Shown here: in pieces, positions 26,628 through 33,987 of the stretch | Numbering within the stretch: position 1 is the first letter of the stretch | Layout: each line of letters begins with the position of its first letter | Source of the DNA: Oceanobacillus manasiensis | GTDB lineage: Bacteria; Bacillota; Bacilli; Bacillales; Amphibacillaceae | DNA length: 64,000 nucleotides | NCBI RefSeq assembly: GCF_000724085.1 | Contig: NZ_CCDL010000002.1 | Span: 496,001-560,000, forward strand | Direction: 5' to 3' | The notes under the pieces: generated by a model | What the model saw: only the letters and a program-made list of their open reading frames with translations | Databases searched by the model: none | What the model was told of the DNA's origin: nothing | Translations under genes and position numbers: made by a program

Positions 26628-28151
26628 CTATTCAATTAACCCTTCATTTCGTAAATATTCTTCAGCTACTTGCCGTGGTGAACGGTCTTTATAATCTACT
26701 TCATAATTCATCTCACGCATTTCTTCATCGCTAATTTGTCCACCTAGTTGATTGAGTATATCCTTTAACGCTGGATATTCTTCTAATGTTTCATTACGCA
26801 ATAATGGCGCCCCTTGGTATGGTGGAAATAGGTTTTCAGGGTCATCTAATGTAACAAGGTTCAATTCTACCATGTAACTATCTGTCCCATAAGCGTCAAT
26901 TATATCAACTTCTCCCTTTGCTAAAGCATCCTGTCTAATCCCTGGTTCCATCGTTCTTATGTTACTAATATCTAGGTTATACACATCCTGCATGCCTACA
27001 TACCCATCATAACGGTCATTAAACTCTAATGTAAAGCCTGCAGTCAGCTCATTCTCTACTTCTTGTAAGTCTCCAATTGTTTTAAGATTATATTGTTCTG
27101 CAAGTTCCTCTGTAGTAGCAACAGCATACGTGTTATTAAATGCCATGGGCTGTAATAAAGCCATGTTATATTTTTCATCCATGCCATTTCTCGCCTGTTC
27201 ATAAACCTCTTGAGCATCATTGCTTTCGGCTTCTGCTTCCATATGTGTCACAATGGCTGTTCCGGTAAATTCTGGATAGATATCGATACTACCATTATCT
27301 AAGGCATTAAACACGAAGGAAGTTTTCCCCAGCCCTGTTTCTAATCCAACATCTAAATCTGTGTCCTCTTCAATTAAGAGCTTGTACATATTAGCTAATA
27401 TGGCTGGTTCAGAACCTAGCTTACCACCAATAATAATATCTGCCCTTTGATTGCTGTTAAATATAAATGGGGACGTAACAACAAGAGCAGCTATAAGTAA
27501 CATGATAACCAAAGATTTAAAACCAGCTCTTTTTGAAACACGTTCAAATCCGCGAAGAATTAAATCAAGTATAATAGCCAGTAATGCGGCCGGTATAGCC
27601 CCGAGAAGTATTAAATTAATATCTGCTCCTCGATCAATTCCCAAGAGAATCAGTTCACCAAGCCCACCTGCTCCAATTAATGCAGCGATTGTGGTGGTGC
27701 CGACGATGAGTACCATAGAGGTACGTATCCCTGCCATTATTACCGGCATGGCAATTGGAAGTTCTACTTTAGAAAGTCGCTTAAATGAGTTCATTCCCAT
27801 ACCGATAGCTGCTTCTTTCAGCGCAGGGTCGACCCCTATAATTCCCGTATAGCTGTTCCGCAATATTGGAAGCAAACCATAAGCAGTTAGTGCAATGATG
27901 GCAGGTACTTTGCCTATACCCAAAAATGGAATAAGAAACGCTAACACTGCTAAGCTTGGTATGGTCTGCATTACAGCAGATATGCCTATTATTGGCTCAG
28001 CAACTCGAGGATATCTTGTGAGTATAAGCCCTAAAGGAACGGCTATAAGAATTGCGATAAGTAAACTTATTAGTGAGATTTGCAAATGTTCCCAAAGCGT
28101 TTCTAGTAATTGTCCTTTTCTATCCTGAAAAACCGTAATAAAGTCTGCCAT
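26628..28151 (-). CDS. opuFB: Osmoprotectant ABC transporter, permease fused to substrate-binding domain (OpuFB/BilEB type)
   Basis: This 507-aa protein joins two modules. Residues about 1-215 are a binding-protein-dependent permease with about five to six membrane helices and the EAA loop (DPALKEAAIGMGM). After a further hydrophobic segment comes an OpuAC/GbuC-like binding domain of about 270 aa (IIIGGKLGSEPAILANMY onward), which will face outside. Such fusions are known as OpuF in Bacillus and BilE in Listeria and take up compatible solutes such as glycine betaine. The start codon overlaps the stop of the ATPase gene by one base (TAATG). Confidence 0.88.
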   Translation of the reverse strand: MADFITVFQDRKGQLLETLWEHLQISLISLLIAILIAVPLGLILTRYPRVAEPIIGISAVMQTIPSLAVLAFLIPFLGIGKVPAIIALTAYGLLPILRNSYTGIIGVDPALKEAAIGMGMNSFKRLSKVELPIAMPVIMAGIRTSMVLIVGTTTIAALIGAGGLGELILLGIDRGADINLILLGAIPAALLAIILDLILRGFERVSKRAGFKSLVIMLLIAALVVTSPFIFNSNQRADIIIGGKLGSEPAILANMYKLLIEEDTDLDVGLETGLGKTSFVFNALDNGSIDIYPEFTGTAIVTHMEAEAESNDAQEVYEQARNGMDEKYNMALLQPMAFNNTYAVATTEELAEQYNLKTIGDLQEVENELTAGFTLEFNDRYDGYVGMQDVYNLDISNIRTMEPGIRQDALAKGEVDIIDAYGTDSYMVELNLVTLDDPENLFPPYQGAPLLRNETLEEYPALKDILNQLGGQISDEEMREMNYEVDYKDRSPRQVAEEYLRNEGLIE

Positions 28152-29221
28152 TACTGAATCACCCCATTTTCTAGGGTTGTTTTACTTCTTAGATAGTCTA
28201 AAATAATCTTATTACTTAAAACTCCAATAAACTTTCCCTGTTTAACAACAGGAAATAGTTCCTGATTTTCATTTTGCTCCATCAACCCTGCTGCTTTATA
28301 AAGTGGAAGATCATTTTCCAAAGTTAAAAATTCATCGTGGATGGAACCCTTGCTGACAGTTGCTTGGTACATACTATTTTCATCGGTAACGATGTAGGAT
28401 AAATGTGGTTCAAACTCCCCTTGTTCAACATTTTCTTTTGTTATAACACGTTTTTTTGATTGGTCGCAAATAACATCTACAGCTGTTTGCCAAGGTGATT
28501 TCCTTTCTCCAATAAAGTTCTTCACAAACTCAGTTTTAGGATTTAGAATCAGCTGCTGTGGCGTATCAAACTGGACGATTTTTCCATCCTTCATTAAACA
28601 TACCCTGTCCCCAAGTGCCATTGCTTCATCCATATCATGGGTAACGAATAGAATGGTCTTTTTTATTTCTTTTTGCAATGTCCGGATGTCAGTTTGTAGT
28701 TGCTCTCTGCTAATCGGATCGAGGGCACTAAATGGCTCGTCCATTAAAATAATATCTGGATCGGCTGCAAGCGCCCTTACGACACCTATCCGCTGTTGTT
28801 GACCACCAGATAGCTCTCTAGGCATTCTTTTTTGATAAGTAACAGGGTCTAAACCTACCATTTCCAGTAAATCATCAATCCTGTTTTTCACTTTATTTTT
28901 TTTCCATTTTTTCATCTCAGGTACAACAGAGATGTTTTCCCCTATAGTCATATGTGGAAATAATGCTATTTCCTGAAGAACATATCCAATATTCCAGCGA
29001 AGTTCGTTAATGTTATATGAATTAATTTTCCGTTCATTTATGTATATATCACCAGCCGATGGTTCAATTAAACGGTTAACCATCTTCATCGCAGTGGTTT
29101 TTCCACAACCACTTGGCCCAATTAGCGTAACAATTTCACCAGGCTCAACCTTTAACGAAAAATCACTTATAGCTTCCGTGCCATCTGGATAAACCTTTTT
29201 CACTTTATCAAATTCTATCAT
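28151..29221 (-). CDS. opuFA: Osmoprotectant ABC transporter ATP-binding protein with CBS pair
   Basis: A 356-aa ABC ATPase with Walker A GPSGCGKT (35-42), signature LSGGQQQR, Walker B IILMDEPFSALD and switch His (THDMDEA). Beyond residue about 245 is a CBS-type regulatory region, weaker than usual in its first repeat. In OpuA-type transporters the CBS pair senses ionic strength. It partners the fused permease/binding protein encoded immediately downstream. A sequence matching a sigma-B promoter lies 56-81 bp upstream, suggesting general-stress or salt induction. Confidence 0.9.
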   Translation of the reverse strand: MIEFDKVKKVYPDGTEAISDFSLKVEPGEIVTLIGPSGCGKTTAMKMVNRLIEPSAGDIYINERKINSYNINELRWNIGYVLQEIALFPHMTIGENISVVPEMKKWKKNKVKNRIDDLLEMVGLDPVTYQKRMPRELSGGQQQRIGVVRALAADPDIILMDEPFSALDPISREQLQTDIRTLQKEIKKTILFVTHDMDEAMALGDRVCLMKDGKIVQFDTPQQLILNPKTEFVKNFIGERKSPWQTAVDVICDQSKKRVITKENVEQGEFEPHLSYIVTDENSMYQATVSKGSIHDEFLTLENDLPLYKAAGLMEQNENQELFPVVKQGKFIGVLSNKIILDYLRSKTTLENGVIQ

Positions 29222-29276
29222 CTATTTTATTCCCCCTAATAGTAAACAAACCTCAACATCTCTAATCCTAGATACC

Positions 29277-29302
29277 ATACCCTATCTTACTTGAATAAAA
29301 AC
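29277..29302 (-). promoter_or_regulatory. Candidate sigma-B promoter for opuFA-opuFB
   Basis: On the minus strand GTTTTT (29302-29297), a 14-nt spacer and GGGTAT (29282-29277) match the sigma-B pattern GTTTAA-N12-15-GGGTAT, with a perfect -10. The position suits the opuFA start. Confidence 0.5.
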
Positions 29303-29361
29303 TTTTCTTTCAATGTTTCAGTTTGAAAATGCTAAAAATGGTTCTTTCCCTACGTACTTCG

Positions 29362-29370
29362 TGCTAGAAT
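29362..29370 (+). promoter_or_regulatory. Candidate extended -10 promoter for plsY
   Basis: TGCTAGAAT is an extended -10 element about 50 bp upstream of the plsY start; no good -35 is seen. Confidence 0.35.
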
Positions 29371-29418
29371 ATAAATAGATTTTTTTTGCTATATACTAAC
29401 CAGAGAGAAGGAATGACT

Positions 29419-30000
29419 ATGGAATATGTTATATTCGCTATTGTTGCTTATTTATTAGGATCTATTCCAACAGCATTGATTGTTGGAAAGCTCGGGTATA
29501 ATTTGGATATTCGTGAACACGGAAGCGGTAACCTTGGTGCCACTAATACATTTCGTGTACTTGGATTTAAGGCAGGGAGTATCGTAATTGTTACAGATAT
29601 ATTGAAGGGAACGGCCGCTACGTTGGTTCCTCTTCTTTTTAATGCAGATGTGTACACGTTAGTAATTGGACTTTTTGCTGTTATCGGTCATACCTACCCA
29701 TTGTTTGCTAAGTTTAAAGGTGGTAAAGCAGTCGCTACCTCAGGTGGAATTATTTTAGGAATAAACCCGTTACTATTTGTGATTATGATTAGTACTTTTT
29801 TAATTAGTCTCTATTTATCGAAGTATGTTTCAATGTCTTCCATTATTACGGGATTTGTTGCAATAATCGCTTCTTTACTTTTTCAAGATACTGGATTAAT
29901 TATCGTCACTTCCTTGCTAACACTGTTTGTCGTTTACCGTCATAAAGCAAACATTAAACGAATTAGGGATAAGACGGAGCCAAAAATCACATGGATGTAG
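29419..30000 (+). CDS. plsY: Acyl-phosphate:glycerol-3-phosphate acyltransferase
   Basis: PlsY moves the acyl group from acyl-phosphate to glycerol-3-phosphate, the first committed step of phospholipid synthesis. The 193-aa membrane protein has about five helices and the three family motifs: [26 protein letters not shown], and the [18 protein letters not shown] region. I set the start at the ATG encoding MEYV, 6 nt after GAAGGA; earlier in-frame starts abut the ribosome-binding site. Length equals that of B. subtilis PlsY (YneS). Confidence 0.94.
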   Translation: MEYVIFAIVAYLLGSIPTALIVGKLGYNLDIREHGSGNLGATNTFRVLGFKAGSIVIVTDILKGTAATLVPLLFNADVYTLVIGLFAVIGHTYPLFAKFKGGKAVATSGGIILGINPLLFVIMISTFLISLYLSKYVSMSSIITGFVAIIASLLFQDTGLIIVTSLLTLFVVYRHKANIKRIRDKTEPKITWM

Positions 30001-30081
30001 TAACGCTTAAAACCAATGAATTGAATAATAATAGGTGCTCACGTATACTTGTTTACACATGAATAGAAAGGGGACTGCGTC

Positions 30082-31017
30082 GTGAATACGAAAATCTTCC
30101 CACTAAAACAACTGCCCTCAAAGGCAGAACGACATAAATTATTTGGTTCAGTATTACCAGTTCCGAAAACAAAACCAGTTGAAAAAAGTCAGATGGCTGA
30201 CTTACAAAATACAAAAAAAGATTTTCTTTTTGATTTGGATGCTGTAGGGATTTCAAATGTAAAACATCCTGTGTCTGTTACTGGTAACCTAGACCCTAAA
30301 GTACAATCCAGTATAGCTAACATTTCCTTTTCAACTAGCTTGAAAAGCACAAGTAAAGGGACGAATATGAGCCGTTTTACAGAGCAGCTAAGCACCTATT
30401 ACAGGCAAGGTGGCTTTCAAGCTGATTGGCAAACATTAAAAACATTCACGAAAGAACTAGCAGATCGACTTGATCAACAGGATGCAACCATCGAATTGCA
30501 ATTTCCTTGGTTCTTCGAACGGCGTGGACCTCAAAGTGATCTTGCAGGATTAAATCACACGGATATAACCATGAAAGTAATCTATGACTACCAAACAGGT
30601 TATACCCTTTCAGCTTCTCTTTCGGCATTAATTACCACACTTTGTCCTTGTTCCAAGGAAATTAGTGAATATAGTGCTCATAACCAAAGAGGTGTTGTAA
30701 CAATAGAAGTGGAACTAAACGAAGGTGCAGTCAGCACGGATATGGATTGGAAAACAATGCTCTTAGAAGCAGCAGAAAGTAATGCTAGTGCACGTATTCA
30801 TCCGGTACTTAAGCGACCAGATGAAAAAATGGTAACAGAGCAGGCTTATGAAAACCCTCGATTTGTGGAGGATATGGTTCGTCTAGTCGCGGCTGACCTA
30901 TACGAAATGGATATAGTTGATAAGTTTAAAGTTGCTTGTCGAAATGAAGAGTCTATCCATATGCATGATGCCATTGCTTCTGTTAGTTACGATAAACGCA
31001 CTGAGAACCTCGGGTAA
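30082..31017 (+). CDS. folE2: GTP cyclohydrolase IB (FolE2/MptA type)
   Basis: This 311-aa enzyme converts GTP to dihydroneopterin triphosphate, the first step to folate. It is the metal-flexible type IB form, recognised by [17 protein letters not shown] with the conserved cysteine and by the [11 protein letters not shown]-like block ([15 protein letters not shown]). The start is GTG, 8 nt after AAGGGG. In B. subtilis the folE2 homologue is induced by zinc shortage through Zur; I could not find a Zur box upstream here. It lies between plsY and yidD, which is not the B. subtilis arrangement. Confidence 0.92.
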   Translation: MNTKIFPLKQLPSKAERHKLFGSVLPVPKTKPVEKSQMADLQNTKKDFLFDLDAVGISNVKHPVSVTGNLDPKVQSSIANISFSTSLKSTSKGTNMSRFTEQLSTYYRQGGFQADWQTLKTFTKELADRLDQQDATIELQFPWFFERRGPQSDLAGLNHTDITMKVIYDYQTGYTLSASLSALITTLCPCSKEISEYSAHNQRGVVTIEVELNEGAVSTDMDWKTMLLEAAESNASARIHPVLKRPDEKMVTEQAYENPRFVEDMVRLVAADLYEMDIVDKFKVACRNEESIHMHDAIASVSYDKRTENLG

Positions 31018-31022
31018 TAAAT

Positions 31023-31256
31023 ATGAAACATTTATTCATTAGGCTTATTACCTTTTACCGTAAAGCAATAAGTCCATTCACCCCTAGAACATGTCGTTTC
31101 TATCCAAGCTGTTCTGAATATGGCCTTGAGGCATTTAATAAATTTGGAGCCATCAAAGGGGCATATCTAACAGTAAAAAGAATTAGCAAATGCCACCCAT
31201 TTCATAAAGGCGGAGTTGATTTAGTACCGGAGAAAAAACAAAATCTTAGGAAATAG
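31023..31256 (+). CDS. yidD: Membrane protein insertion efficiency factor YidD
   Basis: A 77-aa protein with the YidD signature [15 protein letters not shown] and the later [10 protein letters not shown]. YidD proteins sit at the inner face of the membrane and assist YidC-type insertion. It starts 5 nt after the folE2 stop and lacks a strong ribosome-binding site, so translation is probably coupled to folE2. Confidence 0.92.
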   Translation: MKHLFIRLITFYRKAISPFTPRTCRFYPSCSEYGLEAFNKFGAIKGAYLTVKRISKCHPFHKGGVDLVPEKKQNLRK

Positions 31257-31280
31257 TTGCAAAAGGAGTTGTCTCAATTG

Positions 31281-31577
31281 ATGTTGCAGGTTAGCAAGGA
31301 AGTTGCTAAATGGTATAAAGAGGAATTGGAGTTAGAAGAGCACAGCACATTACGTTTTTATGTTAGATATGGTGGTGTAGGTGGAAATCTTCCTGGTTTT
31401 TCCCTCGGAGTTGCGGTTCAAGATCCGGAGAACGAGCATACTTCTGTTATAGTCGAGGGTATTACCTTCTACGTAGAAACGAAGGACGCATGGTACTTTG
31501 AAGACAAGGATTTAAAAGTACAAATGAATAATAAACTTGCAGAACCTGTATTTAAATATACGTCCCTTAATAATTAA
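31281..31577 (+). CDS. yneR: HesB/IscA-like protein YneR
   Basis: A 98-aa HesB-domain protein (VSKEVAKWYKEELEL... then FYVRYGGVGG). It lacks the conserved C-terminal cysteine pair of true A-type Fe-S carriers, as is typical of the YneR subgroup, so a cluster role is doubtful. The start is ATG at 31281 or the TTG just before it; GGAG lies 10-13 nt upstream. It follows yidD closely and ends at a strong shared terminator. The function is unknown. Confidence 0.85.
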   Translation: MLQVSKEVAKWYKEELELEEHSTLRFYVRYGGVGGNLPGFSLGVAVQDPENEHTSVIVEGITFYVETKDAWYFEDKDLKVQMNNKLAEPVFKYTSLNN

Positions 31578-31591
31578 AAGGTTTAACAAAA

Positions 31592-31626
31592 AACAACAGC
31601 ACAGGAAAGCTCCAAGTGCTGTTGTT
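31592..31626. terminator. Bidirectional terminator between yneR and yneQ
   Basis: Perfect 11-bp stem AACAACAGCAC / GTGCTGTTGTT, 13-nt loop, T run on the plus strand and a partial one on the minus strand. Confidence 0.85.
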
Positions 31627-31629
31627 TTT

Positions 31630-31938
31630 TTACTTATTCATTAAATTAAATTGTTCTAGTTGCTTCCATTGCTTTTCGGAAATTAAAACATCCCGCTGTC
31701 TTTCTCCAAATAAATCATAATGGGGAAACCTTTTGTCTCTATGAACCCATTCAGCTTCTAAACCGTATTGACTCCCCCATTTAGTTAGTTTCTCAAGATC
31801 GTTACAGCCAACTTTTGTAACGGATGTACACCCAGGAAATCGATTATCGAGCCAATAATGTGTCAAGATTGCAATTTCTCCGGCAAGTACTTTCTTCTTC
31901 CAAGAAATTAACTCATCTCTTTTCAACCCAAACGCCAT
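31630..31938 (-). CDS. yneQ: Conserved hypothetical protein YneQ
   Basis: A 102-aa soluble protein matching B. subtilis YneQ in size and gene order. Visible features are aromatic residues and one or two Cys (GCTSVTKVGCNDL). No catalytic motif is recognised. It starts 5 nt after yneP stops, so the two form an operon. Confidence 0.85.
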   Translation of the reverse strand: MAFGLKRDELISWKKKVLAGEIAILTHYWLDNRFPGCTSVTKVGCNDLEKLTKWGSQYGLEAEWVHRDKRFPHYDLFGERQRDVLISEKQWKQLEQFNLMNK

Positions 31939-31943
31939 GCCTA

Positions 31944-32366
31944 TTATCCCTCTTTCAGTTTGTTACTGTATGCTTCATGCCACTCTGGAAAAGCTTTTCT
32001 AAGTGAAAGTGGACGAAAACTGTCTTTCTTCACAATTACATGTTCCGTCTTACCACTAACTGCTATATCCCTTTCTGAATTAAGAACTTGATACCCATAC
32101 ACCGTTCGTAACCCATCGTAACTTTCCAGCCAGGTTACTACAACTGTATCTTCTCCGTAGCGAATGGGCTGTTTAAAGCTAATTGTAGCATCGGTTACAG
32201 GTGAAACCACCCCCTGCTCTTCCATTGCTCCGTATCTCAACCCGAGGGATTCTACAAATTTTGTTCTCCCTATTTCAAACCACACTAAATAATTGGCATG
32301 GTATACGACGCCCATTTGGTCGGTTTCCTGATAACGTACTTCAATTGGTGTTTGCACTTTATTCAA
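31944..32366 (-). CDS. yneP: Acyl-CoA thioesterase, 4HBT hotdog family
   Basis: A 140-aa single hotdog domain with the 4-hydroxybenzoyl-CoA thioesterase signature RYQETDQMGVVYHANYLVWF, in which the Asp in the D-Q-M-G segment is catalytic. It should hydrolyse an acyl-CoA of unknown identity. I choose the TTG encoding MNKVQ as the start (GGAGG 8 nt upstream); the reading frame stays open five codons further. It is co-transcribed with yneQ. Confidence 0.87.
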   Translation of the reverse strand: MNKVQTPIEVRYQETDQMGVVYHANYLVWFEIGRTKFVESLGLRYGAMEEQGVVSPVTDATISFKQPIRYGEDTVVVTWLESYDGLRTVYGYQVLNSERDIAVSGKTEHVIVKKDSFRPLSLRKAFPEWHEAYSNKLKEG

Positions 32367-32476
32367 CAGTAATTCCTCCAATACAGCTTGTTACACCTTA
32401 TATCCTATCATATCTTCTAAAGACTTCGCCTAACGAAACACTTATGAGAGTAGAAGGAAAATGTAAAACCAAAGGA

Positions 32477-32530
32477 AAAGTCGAACGAATGTTCAAAACC
32501 TATACTAAGGGTTCGAATTCGTCCGACTTT
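32477..32530 (-). terminator. Inverted repeat after tlp, probable weak terminator containing an SOS-box-like motif
   Basis: Arms AAAGTCGAACGAAT and ATTCGTCCGACTTT pair at 13 of 14 positions around a 26-nt loop, in the tlp-yneP gap. On the minus strand it is followed by TCCTTTGG, a poor T run. The left arm contains CGAACGAATGTTCA (32482-32495), which differs from the B. subtilis LexA consensus at one position. Confidence 0.5.
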
Positions 32531-32568
32531 ATCTACTGTCTAAAATTATTAAATGTAATTTTCAATGT

Positions 32569-32799
32569 CTAATCTAACGCATTATACTCATCTTTAATTT
32601 CGTCACGCATTGCATCAATTGCTTCTTCACGTCGTTTATTCTTGGCTTCAATTTCCTGCTTTTCTTCCCCATCTGTAAAACGCATGGTTTCATGTGACTT
32701 CTCGATGTTTTGAATCGTATCTTGTACCATACTTTGCAATTTTTCTACATTATCGCTACGATCATCTGGCTTTGGTTTGTTTGAATGTTTATTAGCCAT
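32569..32799 (-). CDS. tlp: Small acid-soluble spore protein Tlp
   Basis: A 76-aa hydrophilic protein with the Tlp pattern (KPKPDDRSDNVEKLQ...NIEKSHETMRF) and a charged coiled-coil end. Tlp is a minor spore-core protein made in the forespore. The start is the ATG encoding MANKHS, with AAAGGAG upstream; in-frame codons before it have no such site. Gene order next to yneP matches B. subtilis. Confidence 0.92.
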   Translation of the reverse strand: MANKHSNKPKPDDRSDNVEKLQSMVQDTIQNIEKSHETMRFTDGEEKQEIEAKNKRREEAIDAMRDEIKDEYNALD

Positions 32800-32935
32800 G
32801 TTAATGCTCCTTTCCTTTTCTTTTTTATTCTGACTTAATCTTAGAAAGCTATACCTCAAAAAGTATGGCGAATTTAAGATAAACATCCGTGTTATACGCA
32901 TTGACTCTTATTAGCTCAACAAAATTCAATTAAAA

Positions 32936-32960
32936 AACTCCCCTGAGACACAGGAGAGTT
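32936..32960 (-). terminator. Terminator after the FbpB-like gene
   Basis: 10-bp stem with one mismatch (AACTCTCCTG / CAGGGGAGTT), 5-nt loop and TTTTTTAATT on the minus strand, right after the small ORF. Confidence 0.8.
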
Positions 32961-32967
32961 TACACAT

Positions 32968-33111
32968 TTAAGATTCTTTCCGATTGAGAGTTTGATTCAT
33001 TTTCATTTCTATGTCTCTCTCTATCCTCTCCAATAAAGAGGAATCTTGCAAAATTTGCTTTTTATTTTCCTGTACCAACTGCTCAAAGGAAATCTTCTTT
33101 TTTAAAGAAAT
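32968..33111 (-). CDS. FbpB-like small basic protein, apparent ATT start
   Basis: A 47-aa protein too short and too oddly started for ORF callers. The reading frame gives ISLKKKISFEQLVQENKKQI followed by a Leu/Glu/Arg-rich helix, which fits the Fur-regulated basic protein B family (KxSFEELVxENKxxLLxD pattern). A strong AAAAAAGGAG lies 9 nt before the ATT codon at 33111, and an in-frame TGA three codons above ATT rules out an upstream start; the next canonical start (TTG) would remove the family motif. A terminator follows directly. B. subtilis FbpB works with the sRNA FsrA in iron sparing. No Fur box was found here, so regulation may differ. Confidence 0.6.
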   Translation of the reverse strand: MSLKKKISFEQLVQENKKQILQDSSLLERIERDIEMKMNQTLNRKES

Positions 33112-33168
33112 GGTAACTCACTCCTTTTTTAAATAGAAGTATTACCATTTCTTTTTATTTTCATACTA

Positions 33169-33756
33169 TTACTCCATATTTGAAATACTTTCTTCCATAA
33201 ACTCATATGTCATCGGCCCCGATTTGCGAGGCATTGCTATTCTACCATCTGTTCCGATAAAATACGTTGTTGGTACGGTAAATACATTATATGCAGCACT
33301 AATTTCACCCTCAATATCAAGTGGCATAGGATAAGAATATGCAAATTTCTCATTAAATTTTTTAACATCATTTTGCCCACTAGTCTCAGTTTTGGTCATA
33401 TTAACAGCCAATACTTCAACTTCATCACCATACGTTTCATGAAATGTTTGCATCTCAGGCATTTCTTCCTTACATGGAGGGCACCATGTTGCCCAAAAAT
33501 TCAGAAGAACTTTTTTCCCCTTCAGCTCAGAAAGTTGAATTTCTTCTCCGTTTAATGTTTGCAGGGTGAAATTTGGTGCCATTTCACCTGGTTCCAGTCC
33601 AGCGCTTTCTACAGGGGCAATAGCGCCGCCTTCAGAGCTTGTATTCTTTTGACTGTAATCCTCTGTCTCAGCTTCTTTTTGATCTTCAACAAAATTAAAA
33701 ATGACAATCCCCGACAAGACAAGCAAAACAAAGGTTCCTAAAAACTTTTTTATCAT
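33169..33756 (-). CDS. yneN: Thiol-disulfide oxidoreductase, ResA/TlpA family (YneN)
   Basis: A 195-aa protein with one N-terminal membrane helix (about 5-22) and an extracytoplasmic thioredoxin fold. The redox motif is WCPPC (C92, C95) and the cis-proline loop is FTVPTTYF. Family members such as ResA reduce apocytochrome or other exported substrates. Gene order next to aconitase matches B. subtilis yneN. The ccdA/ccdC genes 5-7 kb away could supply electrons (inference). Confidence 0.9.
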   Translation of the reverse strand: MIKKFLGTFVLLVLSGIVIFNFVEDQKEAETEDYSQKNTSSEGGAIAPVESAGLEPGEMAPNFTLQTLNGEEIQLSELKGKKVLLNFWATWCPPCKEEMPEMQTFHETYGDEVEVLAVNMTKTETSGQNDVKKFNEKFAYSYPMPLDIEGEISAAYNVFTVPTTYFIGTDGRIAMPRKSGPMTYEFMEESISNME

Positions 33757-33900
33757 ATTAAATCTCCTCTTATTACACGTTTAAATGAATTCGATTTACT
33801 ATTAATGTTAGATAGAAAGTGACTATTTGTAAAGAGTCATTTCTAATTATATTCTTATTCAAAATTTCAAATGAAATCTCAAGGATGATACCACTATACT

Positions 33901-33944
33901 AAAAAACCGCATCTACACAGTATCACTGTGTAAAGCGGTTTTTT
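33901..33944 (-). terminator. Aconitase gene terminator
   Basis: Outer 10-bp stem AAAAAACCGC / GCGGTTTTTT enclosing an inner CACAG/CTGTG stem, with a T run on the minus strand. Confidence 0.85.
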
Positions 33945-33987
33945 AGCGATATGGCTCTATTTCTAATTCTTTATCATGAAAACTACA

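Noticed and set aside
33118-33168. 11-codon ORF (MKIKRNGNTSI) after yneN
   Set aside because: A GGAG precedes it, but it is too short to judge and the GGAG is part of the yneN stop region; it may only couple translation to the FbpB-like gene.
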